DNA from: CAKRJP01 sp963589425
GTDB lineage: Bacteria; Bacillota; Clostridia; Lachnospirales; Lachnospiraceae
Assembly (NCBI GenBank): GCA_963589425.1
Contig: CAVAKZ010000024.1
Location: forward strand, 1 to 39,307
Length of the DNA stretch: 39,307 nt
Reading direction: 5' to 3'
A program made the translations under genes and the position numbers. Under the pieces are notes generated by a model. It made no database searches, was not told the DNA's origin, and saw only the letters and a list, made by a program, of their open reading frames with translations. Shown in pieces: positions 15,795 to 24,086 of this stretch (within the stretch, counting starts at the first letter, position 1; each line of letters opens with the position of its first letter).

Positions 15795-17975
15795 CTATTT
15801 CTTTTTCTTATTCTTTTTTGTCTCTGCCGGCTGTTTCTTTCCAATCTTGGTCTTCATAACATACCACAGGGCACCTGTGATGCATACAGAAGAATATCCA
15901 CCACAAACAACACCTACCATAAGAGGTGCTGCAAATTCACGTATGGAACTTACTCCCATTACAAAGAGCACTGCCACCATAACAAAAGTAGTAAGAGAAG
16001 TATAGATACTTCTTGTTAGGGTCTGGGTAATACTCTTATTTACCAAATCAGCCAAATCTGTGATTCTACCCTGCAGCTGCATCTCTTCACGGATACGGTC
16101 GAAGATAACGATGGTTGCATTGATGGAATAACCTACAATAGTCAGCATACATGCAATAAAGGTATTACCAACGGAAATTCTGGAGACAGCATAGAAGGCT
16201 GCTACCACCAAAACATCATGCAGCAAGGCAGCAACTGCACTGGTTGCAAAGCGAATATCTTTAAATCTAAACCAGATGTAAAGAAGCATGAATACTGCTG
16301 CAAGAAGCACTGCAACTACTGCATCCTGTCTCATCTCACTACTTACTGTGGAGCTGATATTCTCTGCTGTAATCGTACTTTCATCCACGCCAAAGTCATC
16401 CACCATAGCCTGATTCAAAGCTTCTCTCTGATCAAGGTCTAAGGTCTTAGTCTTAATGATAATCTGATTGCTGTCTGCTACCTTTGTAACCTGAACATTC
16501 TTATCACCGGTAACCTCTTCCACAATCGGAACAATCTGATCATCGATTTCTTCTAAGCTATACTCCTTATCCATAGTCACATTGGTAGAAGTACCACCGG
16601 AGAACTCAAGGCTGTATGCAAAGGCACCATTTCCCTTAGAACCGTTTACACCCATTACAGCAAGTCCTGCAATAATCACTGCCAGAGAAATTGCAAAGAA
16701 AATATTTTTCTTTCCAAGGAAGTTAACAGTCTTAGTCTCTTTCTTCTTTGGTCTGTAGTAAATCTTATCACTCTTAAGACCAATTCCATAGAAGGCAAAG
16801 ATAATCATACGGGTGATTACAAGGGCTGTGAACATGGAAACTACAATACCAATTCCCAGTGTCTGGGCAAATCCCTTAACTGTACCAGATCCCTTTACCC
16901 AAAGTACAACTGCCGCAATCAGGGTTGTTACATTACCATCCACAATTGCGGAAAGAGCTTTGGAAAATCCATCTTTCAAGGCATTCTTAACGCTGCGTCC
17001 CTTTGCCATCTCCTCACGAACACGAGCAAAGATAATAACATTGGCGTCTACCGCCATACCAATACTCAAAATAATACCTGCAATACCCGGCAAGGTAAGA
17101 GTAACATCAAACGCATTTAAAATAATAAGCACTAATTCTGTATAGATTAAAAGAGCCAAACCAGAAGCAAGTCCGGGAAGTAAATATACCCAGCACATAA
17201 ATACAAATACAATGGCAAGTCCAATAGCACCGGCCTGTAAACTGGTACTTACTGCCTTCTCACCTAACTGAGCTCCTACTACGTTAGAACGAAGCTCTTC
17301 AAGCTCCAACTTTAATCCACCGATTCGGATGGTAGATGCAAGGTTTTCCGCCTCTTCATAGGTAAAGTTACCAGTGATATAGGCAGTACCTCCATCAATT
17401 TCAGCCTGAACTGTAGGGGCAGAAATCACATCATCATCATAGATAATCGAAATCTGCTTGCCAATATTGGCAGCTGTCGCCTCTGCAAACTTGGTGGTAC
17501 CTTCATCATTCAATACCAATTCTACAGAATACTCTTTGTTACCCATGTCATCCTGTCCGGTCTGGGCAGATGCAGTCTTAATATCAGATCCGGTAATAAC
17601 AGTCTCTCCGTCTTCTGTCTGGAAAGAAAGGGATCCAGGTTTACCAAGCTCATCTAAAATGGCATTGGCATCTGTAACACCGGGAATTTCGATGTTGATA
17701 CGGTCATCACCTTCTTGATAAACGCTAGCCTCTGTACTGTACTGCTCTACACGCTTTTGCAGCTTGTAAATAGTATCAGCCATTTCCTCAGAAGTAGGAT
17801 TATCATCCTTTACCTGATAGGTAATACTGACACCACCGGCCAAATCAAGACCTAACTTGATATTGCTCATAGCACCGGTCTTTCCACTGCCCCATCCTAC
17901 AATGGTAGTAAATCCAAGAGCAATTAAGATTACTACTGTCAATAAGAGGGCAACGATACTTTTTCTTTTTTTCAT
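15795..17975 (-). CDS. secDF: Protein translocase subunit SecDF (fused SecD and SecF)
   Basis: This 726-residue fusion uses the proton gradient to pull exported proteins through SecYEG. An N-terminal membrane helix (about 7-30) is followed by the SecD motif DLAGGVS (44-50), an extracytoplasmic P1 domain, and a membrane domain of five helices. The SecF half starts near residue 420 with a helix, FSGGTSTNV and a second five-helix bundle, giving 12 membrane segments. The C-terminus is a lysine-rich cytoplasmic tail. It lies 60 nt after scfB; association of SecDF with SCIFF genes is widespread in Clostridia and suggests co-transcription and possibly export of the modified peptide. Confidence 0.95.
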   Translation of the reverse strand: MKKRKSIVALLLTVVILIALGFTTIVGWGSGKTGAMSNIKLGLDLAGGVSITYQVKDDNPTSEEMADTIYKLQKRVEQYSTEASVYQEGDDRINIEIPGVTDANAILDELGKPGSLSFQTEDGETVITGSDIKTASAQTGQDDMGNKEYSVELVLNDEGTTKFAEATAANIGKQISIIYDDDVISAPTVQAEIDGGTAYITGNFTYEEAENLASTIRIGGLKLELEELRSNVVGAQLGEKAVSTSLQAGAIGLAIVFVFMCWVYLLPGLASGLALLIYTELVLIILNAFDVTLTLPGIAGIILSIGMAVDANVIIFARVREEMAKGRSVKNALKDGFSKALSAIVDGNVTTLIAAVVLWVKGSGTVKGFAQTLGIGIVVSMFTALVITRMIIFAFYGIGLKSDKIYYRPKKKETKTVNFLGKKNIFFAISLAVIIAGLAVMGVNGSKGNGAFAYSLEFSGGTSTNVTMDKEYSLEEIDDQIVPIVEEVTGDKNVQVTKVADSNQIIIKTKTLDLDQREALNQAMVDDFGVDESTITAENISSTVSSEMRQDAVVAVLLAAVFMLLYIWFRFKDIRFATSAVAALLHDVLVVAAFYAVSRISVGNTFIACMLTIVGYSINATIVIFDRIREEMQLQGRITDLADLVNKSITQTLTRSIYTSLTTFVMVAVLFVMGVSSIREFAAPLMVGVVCGGYSSVCITGALWYVMKTKIGKKQPAETKKNKKKK

Positions 17976-18035
17976 GCTAAATATCCTCTCTATTGCTTTT
18001 ATTGATGTCTGAGCCTATCTATTTCCTAATAGCTT

Positions 18036-19430
18036 CTAGGCATCCGCCAGGGCAGCCTTCATCATAATAGCACATTCTACGCGCTTACGCTGCATCTGGC
18101 AACCTACATCATAGGTTCCGTGGATGGTTCCGTTAAAATTATAGGAATTGGCCATACATCCGCCACTGCAATAGAATTTAGCAAAACAATTTCTGCAGCT
18201 TTCTTTGGAATATACATTACAATTGCGGAAATCATCTGCAATCTCAGGCTTTACAATTCCTTCATCCACATTTCCCATAAGGAAGTCTTCCTGTCCCACA
18301 AACTGATGGCAAGGATACAAGTCTCCCCAAGGGGTTACTGCCAGATACTCTGTACCCGAACCACATCCTGACATACGTTTGTAAACACACGGACCACCGT
18401 CTAAGTCTATCATAAAGTGGAAGAAATTAAAACCTTTTCCCTCTTTCTCTCTCTGAATCATCATCTGAGCCAAGCGGTCATATTCCTCCATAATCTTGGG
18501 AAGATCTTCTTCCCTGATAGCATAAGGGTCAGTCTCCTCTCCCACTACAGGTTCGATGGACATCTGCTTAAAGCCAAGATCAGCAAAATGAAGAATATCC
18601 TGTCCAAAATCCAAATTGTTTCTTGTAAAGGTTCCGCGGATATAGTATTTTTCCTGGTTACGACTTTCAGCCAATTTCTGGAACTTAGGAACAATAAGGT
18701 CGTAGCTTCCCTTTCCATTTCTGAAAGGACGCATCTGGTCATTGATTTCCTTTCGTCCATCCAAACTGATTACCACATTATCCATTTCCTTATTTAGAAA
18801 TTCCTGGATCTCATCATTTAGTAATACACCGTTGGTAGTAAGGGTAAAACGAAAATGCTTGTCGTGAAGCTTCTCCTGCTCTCTGCCATAAGCCACCAAA
18901 TCCTTAACCACCTGCCAGTTCATAAGGGGTTCCCCACCAAAGAAATCTACTTCCAGGTTATGACGGTTGCCGGAATTGGCAATAAGAAAATCCAGGGCCT
19001 TCTTTCCAACTTCATAGCTCATGAGAGCCCTTCTTCCATGGTACTCCCCTTCTTCAGCAAAGCAGTACTTACAGGCTAGATTACAATCATGGGCAATATG
19101 AAGACAAAGGGCTTTTACAACTGTCTTTTGCTTCTTTACCACATCCACCATGCCCTCGTAAATATCCTTTGAAAAGAGGGCTCGCTGCTTAGCAAGCTCT
19201 GTCACATCCTCTAAGGCATCTAAAAGATCAGTTTCTTCATAACAGTCTGATAATTTTTTAAGGATGTCATTCTTTGTTTCTTCAGATGTTAGGCTTTCCA
19301 CTGTAGGCTCTGTATCCTTGGAATTTAGCACTTCGATCACATCATAGCAAAGATCATCTACCACATGAACCGCACCGCTATATACATCCAAAACGATATT
19401 ATATCCGTTGTTTTTATATTGATGAATCAA
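18036..19430 (-). CDS. scfB: SCIFF peptide maturase, radical SAM/SPASM thioether-forming enzyme
   Basis: This 464-residue enzyme installs Cys-to-Thr thioether crosslinks in the SCIFF peptide. The radical SAM triad is C116-NLA-C120-KY-C123; an N-terminal peptide-recognition-like domain (about 1-95) precedes it. The C-terminal SPASM region has a cysteine cluster for auxiliary Fe-S centres (CGSGTEYLAVTPWGDLYPC, then CRNCFAKFYCSGGC). The start is a TTG at 19430 with AAAGGGGA about 8 nt upstream. The substrate gene lies 162 nt upstream with two hairpins between, and secDF follows, the classic clostridial SCIFF locus. Confidence 0.95.
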   Translation of the reverse strand: MIHQYKNNGYNIVLDVYSGAVHVVDDLCYDVIEVLNSKDTEPTVESLTSEETKNDILKKLSDCYEETDLLDALEDVTELAKQRALFSKDIYEGMVDVVKKQKTVVKALCLHIAHDCNLACKYCFAEEGEYHGRRALMSYEVGKKALDFLIANSGNRHNLEVDFFGGEPLMNWQVVKDLVAYGREQEKLHDKHFRFTLTTNGVLLNDEIQEFLNKEMDNVVISLDGRKEINDQMRPFRNGKGSYDLIVPKFQKLAESRNQEKYYIRGTFTRNNLDFGQDILHFADLGFKQMSIEPVVGEETDPYAIREEDLPKIMEEYDRLAQMMIQREKEGKGFNFFHFMIDLDGGPCVYKRMSGCGSGTEYLAVTPWGDLYPCHQFVGQEDFLMGNVDEGIVKPEIADDFRNCNVYSKESCRNCFAKFYCSGGCMANSYNFNGTIHGTYDVGCQMQRKRVECAIMMKAALADA

Positions 19431-19462
19431 AATATGATTCCCCTTTCTTCTTAATTATTTGC

Positions 19463-19489
19463 GCGAAGAATATTCACAATCTTCTTCGC
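19463..19489 (-). other. Hairpin in the scfB leader
   Basis: GCGAAGAA (19463-19470) and TTCTTCGC (19482-19489) form a perfect 8-bp stem with an 11-nt loop, about 33 nt before the scfB TTG. No T-run follows, so it is a leader structure or processing site rather than a terminator. Confidence 0.5.
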
Positions 19490-19528
19490 TAGTTACTCAC
19501 ATAAATAAAAGTCATATAAACAGCAAAA

Positions 19529-19555
19529 GAGAGTTCCAAATAAACTGGAACTCTC
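19529..19555 (-). terminator. Putative leaky terminator after the SCIFF gene
   Basis: GAGAGTTCCA and TGGAACTCTC form a perfect 10-bp stem with a 7-nt loop, followed on the minus strand by TTTTGCTGTTT. It begins about 38 nt after the SCIFF stop. It probably reduces transcription into scfB so that peptide exceeds maturase. Confidence 0.65.
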
Positions 19556-19592
19556 GCGTTATGCGCGTTCGTTTATCACAAACCGCCAGAAC

Positions 19593-19736
19593 TTATTTCT
19601 TCTGCTCGCAAGTCTGGTTACCAACTGTACAAGAAGTCTTGCATGCTGACTGACAGGATGTCTGGCATTCGCCACAGCCGCTCTTCTTTAAGTTGTTGTT
19701 TAAGGTCTGTGTATTTAATGTCTTTACATGTTTCAT
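19593..19736 (-). CDS. scfA: SCIFF (six-cysteine) ribosomally made peptide precursor
   Basis: This short gene encodes 47 residues starting MKHVKTLNTQTL and ending NQTCEQKK, with exactly six cysteines at 21, 24, 28, 32, 36 and 43 in the core CGECQTSCQSACKTSC. That matches the six-cysteines-in-forty-five-residues family, one of the most conserved RiPP precursors in Clostridia. The ATG has AAGGAGG 8 nt upstream. ScfB crosslinks cysteine sulfurs to threonine alpha-carbons; several Thr residues (27, 34, 37, 42) lie between the cysteines. The biological role remains unknown. It has its own promoter at 19777-19805. Confidence 0.95.
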   Translation of the reverse strand: MKHVKTLNTQTLNNNLKKSGCGECQTSCQSACKTSCTVGNQTCEQKK

Positions 19737-19776
19737 ATCATGTTCCTCCTTAAAATGTTTTCACTCATTTGGGAAC

Positions 19777-19805
19777 ATTATAACATTGCCTTAGGCTTTT
19801 CGCAA
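19777..19805 (-). promoter_or_regulatory. Promoter of SCIFF-scfB(-secDF)
   Basis: On the minus strand TTGCGA (19800-19805), 17-nt spacer, perfect TATAAT (19777-19782). The spacer contains the small palindrome GCCTAAGGC. It lies about 40 nt upstream of the SCIFF ATG. Confidence 0.7.
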
Positions 19806-19865
19806 TCGTATTATTTAAATTTCAATTTGTTTATCAAATGTTTTCCTGATTTTTGTTTTTTAAGC

Positions 19866-20654
19866 TTACTTTCCTGCCTCTCTTGCAGCCTCCATAGAAT
19901 TTCGGATCAATGCGTCAAAGGCATCTGCCTCCCAGGCACTTCTTCCCGTAAACAATCCATCTATATTGTCCTGAGCAATCAAGTCATTGGCATTTCCGGG
20001 ATTTACACTTCCACCATAGAAAATCGGGATTTCCGCTCCAGCCTCTTCTCCAAAAAGTTCTTGCAAACACCTGCGAATCACCAGATGCTTCTCTTTCGCA
20101 TATTCTGTGCTGGCAGGTTTTCCATTAACACCGATGGCCCACACCGGCTCATAAGCAATCCAAAGTTTCTTAATCTGCTCTCTTGTCACTCCCAATAGCC
20201 CAATTTTCAACTGGCTTCTTAGAGTTTCATCACTGATCCCTGCATCCTTTTGTTCTCCGGTCTCGCCGATACAAAGAAGGGTTGTAAATCCATGATTTAA
20301 TCCACAGAGGACTTTTTTATTTTCCATTTCATCAGTCTCTCCAAAAACATGTCTTCTCTCTGAATGACCGATCATAACCAGGGAAAGACCTAACTCCTGC
20401 AGCATTAAAGGACTAATCTCTCCGGTAAATTGTCCCTGGTCTTCCCAACACATATTCTGGGCTCCCAGTTTTACTAGGTCCTGGCTGACAGAGTCTACCG
20501 CTGTAGAGAGAGATGTATAGGACGGAATTACAAAAAGTTCTATCTCTTCTCTGCTAATATCCTTAGTATTGTCTGCTAATTTTGTCAGATAGTCTCTGGT
20601 CATAGCCATGTTCTTATACATTTTTAAATTGGTTCCAAAATATAACTTCTTCAC
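19866..20654 (-). CDS. Triosephosphate isomerase homologue of the acid-sugar cluster (possibly EryH-like)
   Basis: This TIM-barrel protein of 262 residues keeps the catalytic residues of triosephosphate isomerase: Lys11 (TNLKMYK), His97 (IGHSERR) and Glu169 (YEPVWAIG). The start is GTG at 20654, one base after the rpiB-like stop; upstream in-frame starts lie inside that gene. Loop 6 reads AIGVNGKPAS, one residue longer than the usual AIGTGKTA, and the phosphate-binding GG of the last loop is LFTGRSAW instead of LVGGASL. These changes and the pairing with an RpiB homologue suggest an isomerase for tetrulose phosphates such as EryH. A dedicated TPI that channels DHAP is the alternative. It is the last gene of the cluster. 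Confidence 0.85.
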   Translation of the reverse strand: MKKLYFGTNLKMYKNMAMTRDYLTKLADNTKDISREEIELFVIPSYTSLSTAVDSVSQDLVKLGAQNMCWEDQGQFTGEISPLMLQELGLSLVMIGHSERRHVFGETDEMENKKVLCGLNHGFTTLLCIGETGEQKDAGISDETLRSQLKIGLLGVTREQIKKLWIAYEPVWAIGVNGKPASTEYAKEKHLVIRRCLQELFGEEAGAEIPIFYGGSVNPGNANDLIAQDNIDGLFTGRSAWEADAFDALIRNSMEAAREAGK

Positions 20655-20655
20655 C

Positions 20656-21099
20656 TTATTTACACACCTCTTTCTCATACTCATGAATGGCATCCACTTT
20701 CTTTCCGGAACGCTCATTATACTGATAGGTGCACTCTAAATATGCCTGAATCAGTTCCTTAGCCAACATATTTCCTGTAACCTGGGATCCTAAAGTGATG
20801 ATGTTACAGTCATTGCTAAGACAAGCTCTCTTTGCAGAATATACGTTATTTACATTGGCAGCATAGGCTCCCTTCACCTTGTTGGCCGCAAGCATGACTC
20901 CGATTCCTGTTCCGCAAAATAGAATTCCTCTGTCGCACTGGCCTGCTGCCACAGCCTCTCCAACCTTGGTTGCTACATGGGCATAGATTACATCGTCACT
21001 TCCAAAATCTACCACCTCATGTCCCAAGCCTTTTACAAATTCAATCATTTCCTGTTTAAAGCTCTCCGCGTTAGGATCGCATCCAAATGCAAGTTTCAT
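20656..21099 (-). CDS. RpiB/LacA/LacB-family sugar-phosphate isomerase (possibly EryI-like)
   Basis: This 147-residue protein has the RpiB fold signatures FGCD (5-8), the active-site cysteine in FCGTGIG (Cys62), AANKVKG and the C-terminal VTGNMLAKELI segment. Against E. coli RpiB recalled from memory, His10 is Pro9 and the ring-opening His99 is Ser95. A substrate that cannot close a ring, such as erythrulose 4-phosphate, would not need these. EryI and DerI of tetritol pathways are RpiB relatives with that activity. The gene is followed after one base by the TPI homologue, as EryI and EryH are often paired. Ribose-5-phosphate isomerase activity cannot be excluded. Confidence 0.85.
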   Translation of the reverse strand: MKLAFGCDPNAESFKQEMIEFVKGLGHEVVDFGSDDVIYAHVATKVGEAVAAGQCDRGILFCGTGIGVMLAANKVKGAYAANVNNVYSAKRACLSNDCNIITLGSQVTGNMLAKELIQAYLECTYQYNERSGKKVDAIHEYEKEVCK

Positions 21100-21158
21100 A
21101 GCCTTACTTACTTCCTTTCCATCTTACTTATAATAAATTCTATTTTTTTCGAATATGA

Positions 21159-21659
21159 TTAACGAATATAGATTTTGTCTCTTGTCAGATTATCTGCAAT
21201 CAGTTTCATTACCGGCATAAAGTTTTGACCAAAGCTTTCCTTAGGTACAATCAAAGCTGCATCCTCCCCAACATAAAAGGCAATATCCTTCGGAGTGGCA
21301 ATGGCTTTTTGGACCTGGCTCCAGGCATAAGCATTGTTGATCTCCCCAATAACTTCCTCAATGCCATTGCCATCAAAGGAGTATTGTATAATATTCTTAT
21401 ATTTCGGATTTTTCATCATCTTCTTGGAGCGCATTTTTAATATAAAAGGAGTAAAGGAAAGGATTAATGCAGCTCCCAACAAATAGACAAAGCACTGAGC
21501 CAAGCTAATCTCTCCGGACTTCAATCGCCATCCTCCGATAATGATCACCGTAAGTCCCATCAGGTTAATCATAAAGCCCGATAGCTTTGAATAGGTATGA
21601 AATAATAGCAAATCATAGATATACTCTGCTTTCATTTTTACTTCCACATCCACTTTCAT
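21159..21659 (-). CDS. YcxB-like membrane protein
   Basis: This protein of about 166 residues has two hydrophobic segments (about 26-45 and 52-72) after a short N-terminal region with acidic and basic residues, and a C-terminal soluble part with IIQYSFDGNGIEEV and AYAWSQVQKAIATPKDIAFYV. That pattern is typical of YcxB-like proteins, in which the W-x-x-V/I segment is conserved. The ATG at 21659 has AAGGAG 8 nt upstream; a GTG one codon earlier is less well spaced. The function is unknown. It lies between the permease and the rpiB-like gene and is presumably co-transcribed with a pathway it has no known link to. Confidence 0.7.
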   Translation of the reverse strand: MKVDVEVKMKAEYIYDLLLFHTYSKLSGFMINLMGLTVIIIGGWRLKSGEISLAQCFVYLLGAALILSFTPFILKMRSKKMMKNPKYKNIIQYSFDGNGIEEVIGEINNAYAWSQVQKAIATPKDIAFYVGEDAALIVPKESFGQNFMPVMKLIADNLTRDKIYIR

Positions 21660-21686
21660 CACTTACTCCTTCATCTCAAATCTTAA

Positions 21687-22709
21687 TTAAACCTGACTTG
21701 CAGCCCATCCTTCCGGTGAATAGATACCTTTTTTGTGCTTTCTCATATAATTATCAAAGAATGCTACAATAAACGGGCACAGGAACAAAGTAATAATAGA
21801 TGCTGTTGCACACTGTGCAGTTGCCATATCTACATACTGTTCCATGGTTGGGTCTGCTTCCGCTACAGCGGCCGGTGTCATAGCTGAATTCAGAGCAGTA
21901 GTACCAATAGCGGCACCCATAGCATTTCTTTCCTTCTTTGGCAAAATCAAATTAAATACAAAGAAGAAGATTACAGCTGTTGCTGCAGATACAAGTCCAA
22001 GTACAATACCGGAAGCTCCTGCTGTAATAATTGTCTTAATATCAGTCTTAGATCCAATAGAAATTGTCATAAAGAAAGTTACGATTGGCTGAGCTGTTGC
22101 ACATGCCTTTCTAAATCCGCCATCTACATTTCCCCAAATAAATCCGATTAAAAGGGGAACCAAGGTAGCAACCAGCTTATCTAAAGGAATAGAAGCCAGT
22201 CCTGTTGCTCCAAGGGCAATCAAAGTAAAGAATGGTCCATCATTTAATGACAGAATAGAAATCGCACCTGTATCAGATGCATTACCAAACTGTGCTGATA
22301 ATGAAATATAAAGGGAACTGTTAGAATTTGTGATAGCTGCAATAATTACAAATGGGGTAAGTCCCAAAATTCCGGCATCGCCGCACAAAGCCCCAACCAA
22401 CATACCCATAGCTACACCAAGGGCAAATTTCATAGCCGTCAAAGTAACACCTTTATAAAGGGGCAGGCCTACTTGACGAACATTGATAGCTGAACCACAG
22501 ATAATCAGGAAAAATCCCATCATAGCTGAGTTTCCGTCATAGAAAAGGGCTGTTACATATCCACCAATCTGAAATACTTGGGGACAGATAGTAGCTAAAA
22601 TTACAGCCAGCACCAAAGGTACAATAACAAGGCCTCCCGGCAAAGCTTTAATTTTATTTAATAGATCTAAATCCATCTCCTTTTTTACTGCTTCTTTTGT
22701 TTCTCCCAT
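21687..22709 (-). CDS. KdgT-family acid-sugar permease
   Basis: This 340-residue membrane protein has about ten hydrophobic helices and the 2-keto-3-deoxygluconate permease segments GGYVTALFYDGNSAMMGFF near the N-terminus, ITNSNSSLY, and LNDGPFFTLIALG in the middle. KdgT-type symporters take up small sugar acids with protons. A family member beside DUF1537 and pdxA-like genes is known from D-threonate-type clusters, so the likely substrate is a C4 or C5 aldonate rather than KDG, and no KDG kinase or aldolase is present here. The gene has GGAGGAGAAA before the ATG and follows the DUF1537 gene after 12 nt. Confidence 0.9.
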   Translation of the reverse strand: MGETKEAVKKEMDLDLLNKIKALPGGLVIVPLVLAVILATICPQVFQIGGYVTALFYDGNSAMMGFFLIICGSAINVRQVGLPLYKGVTLTAMKFALGVAMGMLVGALCGDAGILGLTPFVIIAAITNSNSSLYISLSAQFGNASDTGAISILSLNDGPFFTLIALGATGLASIPLDKLVATLVPLLIGFIWGNVDGGFRKACATAQPIVTFFMTISIGSKTDIKTIITAGASGIVLGLVSAATAVIFFFVFNLILPKKERNAMGAAIGTTALNSAMTPAAVAEADPTMEQYVDMATAQCATASIITLFLCPFIVAFFDNYMRKHKKGIYSPEGWAASQV

Positions 22710-22721
22710 TTTCTCCTCCTT

Positions 22722-24068
22722 TTAACTCTCTCTTGTGGCTTCTCTAAAGAGACGGTCCACAATATCCAGTGCGGTGTGATCATTTCCTGTAAGTCCGCCT
22801 TTTCCTACAATCGGCATGCCCTGGTACTTTCCTACCATACGGCCAACATCGGTTTGTGCGATTACATAATCCACCACCTCTAAACACTCTACTCCCAACT
22901 GGAAGCATACATTTACCATAGTATCTCCACCTGTAGTGTAAATTCCGGCAATTCGGTCTCTCTCAACCTGGTTTAAGATTCCGGCAACTATGGCACCTAA
23001 GCCGCCATTAATTCGCTCTGCACTCATGCCCTCTGCATAACCCCGTTTTTCATCTTCCTGTTTCAGATTCAAAATCGGTCCATGAAGGGCAGTCTCAAGA
23101 AGTATGGCTCTAGGCCTTCCTTTCTCAAGCAAATCAAGGGCTGCATCAATGGCTTTTTGCACTTCTTCCAAAGCTTCTTCCCCTCCATTAATAAGAGGAA
23201 TAGGGTCTACCGGAATTCTCAGATGTCTCTCATCTTCGCACAAAACTTCCATCTGACGCTTGGTAACCGGTGTAGCAGAACCTGCTGCAATTAATACGGT
23301 TTTTCCTGTACCATCTGCTGTATTTTCCGGTATGTTGGCCTCTTCCAAACCTACCAAGCCTCTCACATAAGCAAGCTTTGCTGTAAAGGGACCTGGATCT
23401 ACTGCCAAAACATTCCATCTTAGGTTTACACATGCCTGAGCAATGGCTTCCACATCTTCTATAGTAATTGCATCTACAACAATAATTTCATTTCCCTGCT
23501 GTCTGGAATCTTTCAAAGCACGCTGAATATCCACAACACCATTTAACACATGCTCCAAAGTAACGCTTCCTACTTTTCTTCTGCTCTGTCCATTCAAAAG
23601 CTTTGGAATGTAATTTTCATATACCGGTGTCCTTACATCCTGGGCAACAGGAGTGTTAATAAGAGCCACTCCATCAATCACAGAATATCCACCTACTAAA
23701 ACCCTCCTAGACTGTGGCATTGCAGGTACCACCACTGCCACAACATCATCTTCGATCACATCCATCATGGCATCAATCTCAATGCCTACACCACCTCGAA
23801 GGGTGGTATCAATACGCTTTGAAAAATACTTAACACCCATATCTTTTAAAGCTTCTGTGGCTGAAGTTACCCTCTCATAAGCTTCATTTCCCGGAAGAGG
23901 TCTGCTGTTACTGCTTACCAATATGGCATCTAGCTCTGATACACTTTTATCTTCTTTTGCTGCTTTTTCATTGAAAAATACTGCTGTTCTCGCCTTTGAT
24001 CTAGCAAGAAGCACCCCTGTAGTGGTAGCTCCTGTTAGATCATCTGCCACTGCACCAATCTTAGGCAT
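22722..24068 (-). CDS. DUF1537 four-carbon acid-sugar kinase
   Basis: This 448-residue protein has the DUF1537 signature ADDLTGA at residues 8-14 in the substrate-binding N-terminal domain, KRIDTTLRGG near 84-93, and the C-terminal nucleotide-binding domain with TTGGDT near 393-398 and VGKGGLTGN near 424-432. Characterised members (DtnK, OtnK) phosphorylate the terminal hydroxyl of D-threonate, erythronate or related acids. With a PdxA2-like gene 18 nt upstream in the same operon, D-threonate 4-kinase activity is the first guess. Residues that would separate C4 from C5 acids cannot be judged without a structure-based alignment. Confidence 0.92.
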   Translation of the reverse strand: MPKIGAVADDLTGATTTGVLLARSKARTAVFFNEKAAKEDKSVSELDAILVSSNSRPLPGNEAYERVTSATEALKDMGVKYFSKRIDTTLRGGVGIEIDAMMDVIEDDVVAVVVPAMPQSRRVLVGGYSVIDGVALINTPVAQDVRTPVYENYIPKLLNGQSRRKVGSVTLEHVLNGVVDIQRALKDSRQQGNEIIVVDAITIEDVEAIAQACVNLRWNVLAVDPGPFTAKLAYVRGLVGLEEANIPENTADGTGKTVLIAAGSATPVTKRQMEVLCEDERHLRIPVDPIPLINGGEEALEEVQKAIDAALDLLEKGRPRAILLETALHGPILNLKQEDEKRGYAEGMSAERINGGLGAIVAGILNQVERDRIAGIYTTGGDTMVNVCFQLGVECLEVVDYVIAQTDVGRMVGKYQGMPIVGKGGLTGNDHTALDIVDRLFREATRES

Positions 24069-24086
24069 GAATTTTCTCCTCCTTTC

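Noticed and set aside
20655..20717. Longer TPI homologue starting inside the rpiB-like gene
   Set aside because: The extension is rpiB-like coding sequence in another frame; the GTG right after the stop gives the normal family N-terminus.
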